Shown here: piece by piece, positions 14,392 through 23,146 of the stretch
How positions within the stretch are numbered: position 1 is the first letter of the stretch
How the letters are laid out: the number at the start of each line of letters is the position of its first letter
DNA from: Streptomyces barringtoniae
GTDB lineage: Bacteria > Actinomycetota > Actinomycetes > Streptomycetales > Streptomycetaceae
Direction of reading: 5' to 3'
Length of the DNA: 64,000 nt
NCBI RefSeq assembly: GCF_020819595.1
Contig: NZ_JAJHNP010000019.1
Coordinates: 124,001 to 188,000 of the forward strand
The notes under the pieces: model-generated
What the model saw: only the letters and a program-made list of their open reading frames with translations
What the model was told of the DNA's origin: nothing
The model's database searches: none
Program-made: the position numbers and the translations under genes

Positions 14392-17208
14392 CTACGTCAG
14401 CTGGCGGCGCACCAGCTCGTGCAGCCGGCCGGTGGTGTCCGCGAGCAGCTCGGCCGGAGAGCCCTGCTGGACGACCTTGCCCTCCTCCATCACGATCACC
14501 CGGTCGGCGTCCAGGACCGTCGAAAGCCGGTGCGCGATCACGACGCGGGTGGCGTTCAGCTTGCGGGTGCTGTCGATGACGATGCGCTGGGTGTCGTTGT
14601 CCAGGGCGCTGGTGGCCTCGTCGAAGAACAGGATGCGCGGGCGCCGGATCAGGGCCTGCGCGATCATCAGGCGCTGCCGCTGACCTCCGGAGATCGCACC
14701 GTTGCCGGCCACGATCGTGTGCAGGCCCATCGGCATCCGCTTGATGTCCTCCGCGAGCCCCGCCATCTCGGCCGCCGCCATCGCCTCCTCCGGCGTGTAC
14801 GGCTCGGTGCCGCAGATGACGTCCAGGATGGAGCCGGTGAACGGCTGTGCGTGCTGGAGCACGACCCCGCACTGGCGGCGCACCGCCGACTGGTCGAGCG
14901 CCGCGAGGTCCTGGCCGTCGTACAGGATGCTGCCGGAGACCGGCTTGTCGAAGCCGATGAGGAGCCGGAGCAGGGTGGACTTGCCGCAGCCGCTCGGGCC
15001 GACGATCGCCACGAACTCTCCCGGCCGTACGGCGAAGGAGACGTCGTCCAGGACGAGAGGGCCGTCGTCGGCGTACCGGAAGGACAGCCGGCGAGCCTCG
15101 ATCGCACCCGACAGCGGCCCCGGCCGGGTGCTCGACGTCCGCACCTCGGGGGTCGCCTCGAAGACCGGCCTGATCTCCTCGAACAGCGGCAGCGCGGCCA
15201 CCGCCGAGACGAAGGAGCCGGTCAGCTGGGTGACCGAGGTCAGCACCATCGTCACCGCGGTGTTGAAGGTCAGGAAGTCGGACGCCGACATCGCGCCCCT
15301 CGCCGGGCCCGCCAGCAGCATGAACATCAGCAGCGTGCACACCGGCAGATAGATCCCGCCGAGGACCGTGGTGAGGTTCTTGATCCGGCCGACCTTCTGC
15401 TGCAGCTCCCGGCTGCGCGCGAACTCCCGCGCCCAGGCCGCGTACGCGTAGTTCTCCGCCGCCGCCACCCGTAGCTTGGGCAGGCCGCGCAGGGTCTGGA
15501 AGGCCTGGTTGTTGAGCTTGTTGCCCAGCACCGTCAGCTTCCGCTGCCAGCGCACCTGCCACAGCCCGAGCCCCAGGAACACGGCCGCGATGACGACGAG
15601 CATGCCGAGCGCGGCCAGCGCCATCGGCGGGCTGTACCAGAACAGCAGGCCCAGGTTCATCGCGCCGACGGTCACCGACTGCGCGACCACCGGGCCGACG
15701 CCCGCCAGCAGCCGCCGCATCGCGCTGATGCCCATGGCGGCGCTGGCGAGTTCACCGGTGGAGCGCTGGGTGAAGAACCGGGTGGGCAGGCGCAGCAGCC
15801 GGTCCCAGACGGCCGGCTGGAGCGCCGCCTCCATCCGGCCCTCCAGGCGCAGGATGGACAGGTTCTCCAGCAGCGTGAACGCCGCCGCGACCACCCCGCT
15901 CACCATCACGGCCAGGCACACCTGGACGATCAGGCCCGTCTGCGCCCTGGGCACGTACTCGCCGAGCACCTTGCCGGTCGCGACCGGCACCAGCGCGCCG
16001 ATCGCCACCGTCACCAGGCCCGCGAGGAGCAGACCGGCCAGGTCGCCGCGGGTGCCCTGCAGGCTGAACCGCAGCAGACCGAACGGCGTCAGCGCCTTGT
16101 CGGGTAGCGGCCGGTAGAACATCACCGCGCGCGGCTCGAACTCCTCCGCGTTCGCCTTCTCGATCGGCGTCTCACGTCCGGTGCCGGGGTGCACGGCCAC
16201 ATACCCGCCGCGCCGCCACAGCAGCGCGACCGGCGCGCCCGACAGCGCCCGGTGCCCGACCAGCGGGCCTACGTTCTCCCGCCACCAGCGCCCCTGCAGC
16301 CGTACGCCTCTGGTGCGCACCCGGGAGGCGAGGGCCACCCGTTCGACGGGGTCGAGGCGTTCGCTCTCGGTGCCGCTCTGCGCGGGCTCGGCGAGCTTGA
16401 TCCCGGCCGCCTCGGCCACCAGCTTGCAGGCGGCGTAACCGGCGTCGGCGTCGGCCGCGGTCGTCCGGTGGGCCGAGCGCTTGCCGATGGAGGCCAGCAG
16501 GGTCTGGTCGGCCTGGGCGCGCACCGCCTCCCCGGCCTTGATCCCGGCGGCCGTGCGGGTCTCGTGGGTGCGCTCCAGCTGCTCTATCCACCGGTCCAGC
16601 GCGGTCAGCAGCCGGTACTGCTGGTCGACCATGGACTGCCACAGCGCCGGGTCCATCAGCAGGTCGGCGGCGGCCTCCGCGCCGTACAGCGCGCCGTACT
16701 GGACGCTGCCGGGCGGAACCTGCATCCAGAACACGTCGTCGTCGGTGGGCGTCGCGACGCGTTCCTCCGCCATCGGCGCCTGGAAGAGGACGGACAGGCC
16801 GCGGCCGACGCCGAGCGCGACCGCGTACTCCAGCGGGCTGGTGGCGGGCGGCACGTACTGGGGGTTGCCGTACTCGTCGTACGACCAGGTCTGGGTGTTC
16901 GCCGGCTGGTACAGCTCGCGCAGGTTGATCCGGTGGACCACGCAGTCCCGGACCGGGCGGGCCACCAGGGTGTGCTGGGGCCCGGCGACCGGGCCGAGCA
17001 GCAGCGCGCCCGGTTCCAGCCGGCCCAGGTGGTGCCAGTGGCCCTGCTGGACGGCGTCCACCGCGAACAGGTCCAGGGCGCCGGCCGCGACCAGCCACAG
17101 CACCTGCGGGCCTTCCAGGTCCAGGCGGTTGAAGCCCGCGCAGTCGACGCGGGTGCCCATGGAGCCCAGCGCACCGAGAACGAGGTCGCCTTCGCCGACG
17201 GTCGTCAT
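14392..17208 (-). CDS. NHLP bacteriocin-system ABC transporter, ATP-binding/permease protein
   Basis: The 938-residue protein matches the second ABC subunit of NHLP/NHLM-type peptide export systems. A long N-terminal cytoplasmic region of about 400 residues is followed by a type I exporter membrane domain (FGLLRFSLQGTRGDLAGLLL onward). The ATPase has Walker A VGPSGCGKST near residue 740, signature ISGGQRQRL and Walker B ILFFDEATSALD near 860. It starts one base after the stop of the C39 gene, with GGGAG as ribosome site, so the two are coupled. Unlike its partner it has no peptidase domain; the two probably form a heterodimeric exporter. Confidence 0.93.
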   Translation of the reverse strand: MTTVGEGDLVLGALGSMGTRVDCAGFNRLDLEGPQVLWLVAAGALDLFAVDAVQQGHWHHLGRLEPGALLLGPVAGPQHTLVARPVRDCVVHRINLRELYQPANTQTWSYDEYGNPQYVPPATSPLEYAVALGVGRGLSVLFQAPMAEERVATPTDDDVFWMQVPPGSVQYGALYGAEAAADLLMDPALWQSMVDQQYRLLTALDRWIEQLERTHETRTAAGIKAGEAVRAQADQTLLASIGKRSAHRTTAADADAGYAACKLVAEAAGIKLAEPAQSGTESERLDPVERVALASRVRTRGVRLQGRWWRENVGPLVGHRALSGAPVALLWRRGGYVAVHPGTGRETPIEKANAEEFEPRAVMFYRPLPDKALTPFGLLRFSLQGTRGDLAGLLLAGLVTVAIGALVPVATGKVLGEYVPRAQTGLIVQVCLAVMVSGVVAAAFTLLENLSILRLEGRMEAALQPAVWDRLLRLPTRFFTQRSTGELASAAMGISAMRRLLAGVGPVVAQSVTVGAMNLGLLFWYSPPMALAALGMLVVIAAVFLGLGLWQVRWQRKLTVLGNKLNNQAFQTLRGLPKLRVAAAENYAYAAWAREFARSRELQQKVGRIKNLTTVLGGIYLPVCTLLMFMLLAGPARGAMSASDFLTFNTAVTMVLTSVTQLTGSFVSAVAALPLFEEIRPVFEATPEVRTSSTRPGPLSGAIEARRLSFRYADDGPLVLDDVSFAVRPGEFVAIVGPSGCGKSTLLRLLIGFDKPVSGSILYDGQDLAALDQSAVRRQCGVVLQHAQPFTGSILDVICGTEPYTPEEAMAAAEMAGLAEDIKRMPMGLHTIVAGNGAISGGQRQRLMIAQALIRRPRILFFDEATSALDNDTQRIVIDSTRKLNATRVVIAHRLSTVLDADRVIVMEEGKVVQQGSPAELLADTTGRLHELVRRQLT

Positions 17209-17209
17209 C

Positions 17210-19441
17210 TCATCGCTCCCTGACCAGCGCGGCGTACGCGCCACCGTGTGCCACCAGCTCCTCGTGCCGGCCGCGCTCCACGACCGTGCCGTGCTGCAGC
17301 ACCACGATCTCGTCACTGTCGCGGACCGTGCTCAGCCGGTGCGCGATGACCACGCAGGCACATCCGCGCCGGCGCAGGTTGTCCATCACGACCAGCTCGG
17401 TCTCCGCGTCCAGCGCGCTGGTCACCTCGTCCAGGACGAGAATGCTGGGCCCGCGGACCAGGGCCCGGGCGATCTCGAGCCGTTGCCGCTGGCCACCGGA
17501 GAAGTTGTGCCCGTCCTGCTCGACCTTGCTGTGGATGCCGCCGGGCCGGCGCATCACCACGTCGTACAGCGCCGCGTCCTTCAGCGCCTCGACCACGGCC
17601 TCGTCCGGGATCGACGGGTCCCACAGCGCCACGTTGTCGCGGACCGAGCCCTCGAAGAGGAACACGTCCTGGTCGACGAAGGAGACGGAGGCGGCGAGCG
17701 CGCCGCGCGGGATGTCCTCGAGCCGGCGGCCGTCGATGCGGATCACCCCGTCCCACGGGGCGTAGAGACCGGAGATGAGCCGGGACACCGTCGACTTGCC
17801 GCTGCCGGAGCCGCCGACCAGCGCCACCTGCTCACCCGGCCCCACGGCCAGGTCGAAGCCGTTCAGCAGGGGTTTGTCCAGGGGGCTGTAGCCGAAGGTG
17901 ACGTTCTGCAGCTCGACGTGCCCGTGCAGCCGGCGCGTGGAGTCGGCGCCGCCGGGGCGGGCGTAGAGCGGGTCGGCCTGGAAGCTCTCCACGTCCTTCA
18001 GCCGGGCCACGTCGGCGGCGAAGTCCTGGATGCGGCCCGCGACACCGTTGAGCCGGGTCAGGGGAGCGGTGAACCGGGTGACCAGCGCCTGGAAGGCGAC
18101 CAGCAGACCCACCGAGATGTGCCCCTCGACCGCGCGCAGGCCGCCGATCCACAGGATCAGCGCGCTGTTGAAGGTGGCGAGCGTCGGCGCGACCACCCCG
18201 AGCCAGGCGCTCGGCACCCCGAGCCGCTGCTGCTCCTCCAGGGTGGTCGCGTGCTGTCCGGCCCACTTGCGGAAGTAGCCGTCCTCGCCGCCGGTCGCCT
18301 TCATCGTCTCGATCAGCTGAAGACCGGTGTACGAGGTGTTGGTGAGCCGGGCCGTGTCCGCGCGCAGCTTGGCCGTGCGCGTCGCGCGCAGCCGTACGAC
18401 CAGCCGCATGGCGACCACGTTGAACAGGGCCACGCCGATGCCGACGAACGTCAGCTGCGGGTCGTAGGTGTAGAGCAGGACGGCGTAGAGCACGACGACG
18501 ATCGCGTCCACCCCGGCCGCCGCGAGGTCGCGGGCCAGGGTCTCGGCGACCTGGTCGTTGGACTGCAGGCGCTGCACCAGGTCGGCGGGGGAGCGCTGCG
18601 CGAAGAACGTCACCGGCAGCCGCAGCAGATGGCGCAGGAAGCGGGCGCTGGAGAGGGTGGAGGAGATGATCCGGCCGTGCAGCAGATTGGCCTGCTGGAG
18701 CCAGGTCAGCACCAGGGTGAGCAGGACACAGGTGCCCATCGAGGCGAACAGCACGCCCAGCAGGGAGGTCTGGCCGCCGATGAGGAACGTGTCGATGTAG
18801 GTGCGGCTGAGCGCGGGCACCGCGGCGCCGACCGCGACCAGCAGCAGGCTCGCCAGGACGGCGGCGGGCAGGGTGCCGGCGGTGCCGCGCAGCCGGGCCG
18901 GCATCGCGCCGAGTACGCCGGGCCTGCGCCCGCCCCTGGTGAAGCCGTCACCCGGCTCCAGCACGAGCACCACACCGGTGAAACTGCCGTCGAACTCCTC
19001 CATGGGCACGAAACGGCGGCCCTTGGCGGGGTCGTTGATGTACACGCCGCGCCGGCCGAAGCGGCGGCCCATGCCGTCGAAGACGACGTAGTGGTTGAAC
19101 TCCCAGAAGAGGATGGCCGGTGCCCGCACCTCGGCGAGGGCGGCCAGGTCCATCTGCATGCCCTTGGCCGTGAGGCCGTAACTGCGGGCCGCCTTCAGCA
19201 GGTTGGAGGCCCGCGAGCCGTCGCGGGAGACACCGCAGGCGATGCGCAGCTCCTCCAGCGGGACGTGCCGGCCGTAGTGGCCGAGGACCATGGCGAGGGA
19301 GGCGGCGCCGCACTCGACGGCCTCCATCTGGAGCACGGTGGGCGTACGGACCGTGCCGCCACGGGGCTTGGGGACCGGCCGCTTGGCCGGTGCGGCGCGT
19401 CTGCGGCCGCGTTCCTGGGTGGCGGTCACGGGAGCAGCCAA
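17210..19441 (-). CDS. NHLP-type C39 peptidase / ABC exporter
   Basis: The 743-residue protein joins an N-terminal C39 peptidase to a six-TM permease and an ATPase. The catalytic triad is visible: C44 in MEAVECGAASL, H117 in FNHYVVFD and D137 in INDPAKG. Walker A is VGGSGSGKST near residue 547, with FSGGQRQRLEIARAL and LVLDEVTSALD. This enzyme cleaves double-glycine leaders and exports the core peptide. Its start overlaps the end of the adaptor gene by 16 bp. The natural substrate is presumably the peptide encoded at 20334-20549. Confidence 0.95.
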   Translation of the reverse strand: MAAPVTATQERGRRRAAPAKRPVPKPRGGTVRTPTVLQMEAVECGAASLAMVLGHYGRHVPLEELRIACGVSRDGSRASNLLKAARSYGLTAKGMQMDLAALAEVRAPAILFWEFNHYVVFDGMGRRFGRRGVYINDPAKGRRFVPMEEFDGSFTGVVLVLEPGDGFTRGGRRPGVLGAMPARLRGTAGTLPAAVLASLLLVAVGAAVPALSRTYIDTFLIGGQTSLLGVLFASMGTCVLLTLVLTWLQQANLLHGRIISSTLSSARFLRHLLRLPVTFFAQRSPADLVQRLQSNDQVAETLARDLAAAGVDAIVVVLYAVLLYTYDPQLTFVGIGVALFNVVAMRLVVRLRATRTAKLRADTARLTNTSYTGLQLIETMKATGGEDGYFRKWAGQHATTLEEQQRLGVPSAWLGVVAPTLATFNSALILWIGGLRAVEGHISVGLLVAFQALVTRFTAPLTRLNGVAGRIQDFAADVARLKDVESFQADPLYARPGGADSTRRLHGHVELQNVTFGYSPLDKPLLNGFDLAVGPGEQVALVGGSGSGKSTVSRLISGLYAPWDGVIRIDGRRLEDIPRGALAASVSFVDQDVFLFEGSVRDNVALWDPSIPDEAVVEALKDAALYDVVMRRPGGIHSKVEQDGHNFSGGQRQRLEIARALVRGPSILVLDEVTSALDAETELVVMDNLRRRGCACVVIAHRLSTVRDSDEIVVLQHGTVVERGRHEELVAHGGAYAALVRER

Positions 19442-20232
19442 TCCACGGGGTGCTGGTCGGCCAGCTTGATCGAACCGGAGGCGAGCGTCATGGAGTCGAG
19501 CCGGAAGGGGGGCCCGTCGCTCGTGGACCAGCGGTAACCGCTCTTGGTGGCCGTCGACTTGTCGAGTGCCACCAGCACGGCCACCGGGCGCCCCTTGCCG
19601 GTGAACTGCTGCCCGAGCTGGCTGTCGCCGAGGAACGCGGAGATCGACTGGGCGGACTGCGCGGTGCGGTCCACCGACTTCACCTGGCCGCGCAGCACGC
19701 CGTAGGTCTGCGTCGGCACCGAGGACACGGTGAGGTCGACGGAGGCGTGCGCCGGGATGGCGGCGGCGTTCTCGGCGGGCACGTACACGGTGGCGTACAG
19801 CGGGTCGGAGGCGTGGGCGACCTTCTCCACGGCGGCCACGTTCGTGCCGGTCTGGATGATCTGCCCGATGGTGGCGGCGAGCGTGGTGACCCGGCCCGCG
19901 GCGACCGTGCGGACCACCGAATCACCTTGGCCGGTACGGACCTTCAGGACCGGTGCGTTCGCGGGCAGCCGCTCGCCCTGCTGGGCGAGGACGGCCGTGA
20001 CCTGGCCGGAGACCGGGCTCTGCAGCAGGTAGCTGCCCTGCCCGTGTGTGAGGACGGCCGGTGCGCTCACCGTGGAGGCGACCGAACCGGTCATGGCCCA
20101 CACGGAGGCGGCGGCCATGACGACGACGGTGACGCCCAGGGCGCGCCAGCCCTGGGGGCGGGCCAGCCGCACCGGAAGGTCCAGCTCTTCGGGCGACTGG
20201 AGCTTGGCGAGGGCCTGTTGGCGGAATTGCAC
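19426..20232 (-). CDS. NHLP-system HlyD-like membrane fusion/adaptor protein
   Basis: The 268-residue protein has a short cytoplasmic N-terminus, one transmembrane helix (about residues 31-50, LGVTVVVMAAASVWAMTGSV) and a periplasm-facing lipoyl/beta-barrel region beginning LQSPVSGQVTAVLAQQGERL. This is the layout of HlyD-like adaptors of bacteriocin exporters. It is short for the family because the long coiled-coil hairpin is almost absent, as is usual in Gram-positive NHLP systems. It lies between the precursor peptide gene and the C39 exporter, which it overlaps. Confidence 0.9.
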   Translation of the reverse strand: MQFRQQALAKLQSPEELDLPVRLARPQGWRALGVTVVVMAAASVWAMTGSVASTVSAPAVLTHGQGSYLLQSPVSGQVTAVLAQQGERLPANAPVLKVRTGQGDSVVRTVAAGRVTTLAATIGQIIQTGTNVAAVEKVAHASDPLYATVYVPAENAAAIPAHASVDLTVSSVPTQTYGVLRGQVKSVDRTAQSAQSISAFLGDSQLGQQFTGKGRPVAVLVALDKSTATKSGYRWSTSDGPPFRLDSMTLASGSIKLADQHPVDWLLP

Positions 20233-20285
20233 GGAACTTCCCTCACCTGGGGGAGAGACGCTGGTGTTTCAGGACATCGATGAGC

Positions 20286-20310
20286 CCCGGAGCCGAGGGA
20301 CGGCTCCGGG
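20286..20310. terminator. Attenuator-like hairpin between precursor and exporter genes
   Basis: CCCGGAGCCG (20286-20295) pairs perfectly with CGGCTCCGGG (20301-20310) around AGGGA. It lies between the precursor stop (20334) and the adaptor start (20232). Such a hairpin would let the peptide mRNA accumulate above exporter mRNA, which is common in bacteriocin operons. Confidence 0.65.
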
Positions 20311-20333
20311 ACCTTCGATGCAACGAGGTGCGA

Positions 20334-20549
20334 TCAGAGACCGGCGACCAGGTTGGTGACCGGCTGAACGTTCAGGCCGGTGACACCCTCGACGGTGCCG
20401 ATGGCCGTGTCCACCGCGCCGGAGACCGGAGCAACGCCGTTCACGGCACCGGTGACGGTGTTCAGGGTGTTCAGGGACAGGCCGCCGGAGACGCTGTCCA
20501 GCTCGGCGTCCGAGATCTCGACGGTCTCGACCTGGGGGGTGGAGTTCAT
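20334..20549 (-). CDS. Double-glycine leader peptide precursor (NHLP-exported, Cys-free)
   Basis: The 71-residue peptide has a leader containing EISDAELDSVSGG with Gly-Gly at 22-23, as expected for C39 processing. The predicted core of 48 residues (24-71) is made almost only of Gly, Val, Ala, Thr, Leu, Asn, Ser and Pro. It has one Asp, one Glu, no Lys or Arg, no Cys and no aromatic residue. Imperfect repeats GAVNGV and GAVDTA are present. AAGGGAAG upstream of ATG 20549 is a good ribosome site. Position and leader identify it as the cargo of the adjacent exporter. Whether it is a bacteriocin, a signal or a surface peptide cannot be told. Confidence 0.85.
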   Translation of the reverse strand: MNSTPQVETVEISDAELDSVSGGLSLNTLNTVTGAVNGVAPVSGAVDTAIGTVEGVTGLNVQPVTNLVAGL

Positions 20550-21000
20550 GATGGAACTTCCCTTCCTATAAATATTTCACAAGGGGAGCGGCCCCCTCTG
20601 GGGACAGACGGACGGCCGCGACCGCGGGCGCCGGACCCCCGTCTCCGGGAGCCCGCCGCGACCCCCGCGGTGCGATGGATCAAAGCACGCAGGCGGCACG
20701 CGCTTCCAATCAACCAGGGCTCTCACCAGGGCACTTGGCTCGGGACGGGCGCCATCCGTGCAGGCGTGGGCACGACATGTCGGCCACTCCTTCACATGCC
20801 GCACCGCATCGTCGCGTACGAGGGCTTGCCCGCAGGATCGCGAATCCGGCACTCCGCGCCAAAGGAGTGACGGGGGGCGCGCGAATGTGCAGATCCCCGG
20901 TCGTCAGTGACTTGGTTGAGTATTCAATGTGTAGATTCCCTGAAGCAGGGATTCCGCATCGAGCACGGAACGGACCGTTACTGATCGGTAGCGGAACGTG
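20550..21000. other. Promoter-bearing gap upstream of the peptide operon
   Basis: This 451-bp gap separates the peptide gene from the thioesterase. It holds an AT-rich TATAAATATTT tract at 20567-20577 just upstream of the peptide ribosome site, and another AT-richer stretch around 20911-20960. A plus-strand frame from a GTG at 20868, preceded by AAAGGA, encodes about 50 residues but runs into the thioesterase gene antisense; I do not call it. Confidence 0.5.
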
Positions 21001-21414
21001 TCAGCCCAGAATGGCGTAGACCGTGCTCGCCCGGGCCGCGAGCGTGCCCGAATCCGCGTCGCTCAGGGTGATGTCCGCGAACGCCATCCGGCGGCCCAGC
21101 TTCGTCAGGACCGCTTCGATCCGGACATCCGAACCGGTCACCGCCCGCTGGAACGACGTCGACTGCTGAACCGTCGTCATCGGCACGAAGCCGCCCCGCG
21201 CGGCGGACACCGCGATCACCGTCGCCGTGTCGGCGGCCGCCATCAGCGCCTGCCCCGACAGTCCGCCGCCCTCCCGGGCCAGCCGCTCGGACCAGGGCAG
21301 TCGCAGCACGGCCCGGTCCTCGCCCACCGCCTCGACGGTCAGCGCGAGATCGAGCACCCAGGGGGCGAAGTTGGCGGAGAGGATCTTGTCGGCTTCGGCG
21401 GGGGTCATCGTCAT
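21001..21414 (-). CDS. PaaI-family thioesterase (hotdog fold)
   Basis: The 137-residue protein has the hotdog-fold thioesterase pattern REGGGLSGQALMAAADTATVIAV, then TTVQQSTSFQRAV and RRMAFADITL. PaaI-type enzymes hydrolyse acyl- or aryl-acyl-CoA thioesters. ATG 21414 gives a full-length family member. It is divergent from the secreted protease gene and lies upstream of the peptide operon on the same strand, but the 451-bp gap argues against a shared transcript. Confidence 0.85.
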   Translation of the reverse strand: MTMTPAEADKILSANFAPWVLDLALTVEAVGEDRAVLRLPWSERLAREGGGLSGQALMAAADTATVIAVSAARGGFVPMTTVQQSTSFQRAVTGSDVRIEAVLTKLGRRMAFADITLSDADSGTLAARASTVYAILG

Positions 21415-21597
21415 ATGGGGGATTGTTCCCGGCCGCCCGCTGTGACACGCGGAGGGTGGCCGATTCGCCCGCCCGGCACGGCCGTTGGGAAACGGAATTG
21501 AACACACCGCACGGCCGGTGCGTACGTACGGCCATCCAGGCGCCCCGATACGAACTGCCCGCAAGCGGCAGACCCCGTCCCCAGGAGGTCGAGAAGT

Positions 21598-23016
21598 TTG
21601 AGTCACAAGCGAATGCCCAAGCGCAAGGCAGCGATAGCGGTGGGCGGTGTCGCGGCGCTCGGAGCGGCAGCCATTCTGCTGCCCAACGCCAACGCGTCCC
21701 AGGACAAGAACCAGGCATCGGGGACCACCGGCACCGCGAGGACCCTGAAGGCCACGCAGGCCTCCGGCCTCGCCGCCCAGCTGCAGAAGGTCCTCGGCGA
21801 CGCCGTCGCCGGGTCGTACTACGACAGCGGCAAGCAGCAACTGGTCGTCAACGTGGTCAGCGGCGACAACAACGTGATCGCGCAGGTGAAGAAGGCGGGC
21901 GCGGTCGCGCGCCAGGTGAGCAACAGCACCAGCGAGCTCAAGGCCGCCGCCACGACGCTGAAGACCAAGGCGACGATCCCCGGCACCTCCTGGGCCGTGG
22001 ACCCGCGCACCGACAAGGTCCTCGTCACCGCCGACTCCACCGTCACCGGCGCCAAGTGGAACAGACTGCAGTCGACCGTGCAGAGCCTCGGCTCCGGCAT
22101 GGCGACGCTGAAGAAGTCCGCCGGCACCTTCAAGACCTTCGTCTCGGGCGGCGACGCCATCTTCTCCCAGACCCAGCAGGGCGGCGTCCGCTGTTCCCTC
22201 GGCTTCAACGTCACCGCCTCCGACGGCAGTCCCGCCTTCCTGACGGCCGGTCACTGCGGAGTCGCCGCCAAGGACTGGTCCGACTCGCAGAACGGCCAGC
22301 CCGTCGCCACCGTCGACCAGGCCAAGTTCCCCGGCAACGACTTCTCGCTCGTCAAGTACAACGACCCGAGCACCCAGGCACCCAGCGAGGTCAACACCGG
22401 CAACGGCCAGACCGTCCAGATCACCCAGGCCGCCGACGCCACCGTCGGCGAGACCGTGTTCCGCATGGGCTCCACCACCGGTCTGCACGACGGCCAGGTC
22501 ACCGGCCTCGACGCCACCGTGAACTTCGCGAGCGAGACCGTCCCGGGCGGCACCGACACCGTCAACGGCCTCATCCAGACCAACGTCTGCGCCGAGCCCG
22601 GCGACAGCGGCGGCTCCCTGTTCACCCAGGACGGCGGGGCGGTCGGCCTCACCTCCGGCGGCAGCGGCGACTGCACCAGCGGCGGTGAGACCTTCTTCCA
22701 GCCGGTCACGGCCGCCCTGCAGGCCACCGGCGCGACCCTCGGCGGCGGCAACGCCGCGGGCGGTGCGGGCGACCAGTCCGGCTCCGCGGACCCGTCGGCC
22801 TCGGCGGGCGACCAGTCCGGGGCCGGTGACCAGTCCGGCTCCGCGGACCCGTCGGCCTCGGCGAGTGACCCGGCCGGCGCGGCCGGCGACCAGAGCGGCG
22901 GCTCGGCCGACCCGACCGCCTCGGCCGGCGGTCAGTCCGGGAACGGCGCCGGCTCCGGCGACCAGTCCGGCAGCGGCTCCGCGAACGACGGGTCGTCCCT
23001 GACCAGCACCCGCTGA
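21598..23016 (+). CDS. Secreted streptogrisin-like S1 serine protease with repetitive C-terminal tail
   Basis: The 472-residue preproprotein starts at TTG 21598, nine bases after AGGAGG. A signal peptide (about 1-33) precedes an alpha-lytic-type propeptide (LQKVLGDAVAGSYYDSGKQQ onward). The chymotrypsin-fold domain has the catalytic triad in TAGHC, GNDFSLV and GDSGGSLF, with disulfide cysteines. The last 85 residues are low-complexity Gly/Ser/Asp/Gln repeats of the type DQSGSADPSASA, which may act as a cell-wall spacer; no LPXTG motif follows. Its proximity to an exported peptide operon and an Sti-type inhibitor may be functionally relevant. Confidence 0.95.
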   Translation: MSHKRMPKRKAAIAVGGVAALGAAAILLPNANASQDKNQASGTTGTARTLKATQASGLAAQLQKVLGDAVAGSYYDSGKQQLVVNVVSGDNNVIAQVKKAGAVARQVSNSTSELKAAATTLKTKATIPGTSWAVDPRTDKVLVTADSTVTGAKWNRLQSTVQSLGSGMATLKKSAGTFKTFVSGGDAIFSQTQQGGVRCSLGFNVTASDGSPAFLTAGHCGVAAKDWSDSQNGQPVATVDQAKFPGNDFSLVKYNDPSTQAPSEVNTGNGQTVQITQAADATVGETVFRMGSTTGLHDGQVTGLDATVNFASETVPGGTDTVNGLIQTNVCAEPGDSGGSLFTQDGGAVGLTSGGSGDCTSGGETFFQPVTAALQATGATLGGGNAAGGAGDQSGSADPSASAGDQSGAGDQSGSADPSASASDPAGAAGDQSGGSADPTASAGGQSGNGAGSGDQSGSGSANDGSSLTSTR

Positions 23017-23106
23017 GCAGCGCCCCGGAGGGGCGCACCGCACTACCCCTGCCTGTCCGACACCCCCGTCGCCCCGCCGGCCTCACCCGCGGTTCCGGTC
23101 GGCGGG

Positions 23107-23146
23107 GTGACGGTCCGGCCCTCCGGCGGGAGGGCCGGACCGTCAC
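23107..23146. terminator. Bidirectional terminator: perfect 18-bp stem with GGCG loop
   Basis: GTGACGGTCCGGCCCTCC (23107-23124) pairs perfectly with the bases at 23129-23146 around a four-base loop. It lies between the convergent protease and phosphatase genes and includes the phosphatase stop codon. Confidence 0.85.
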
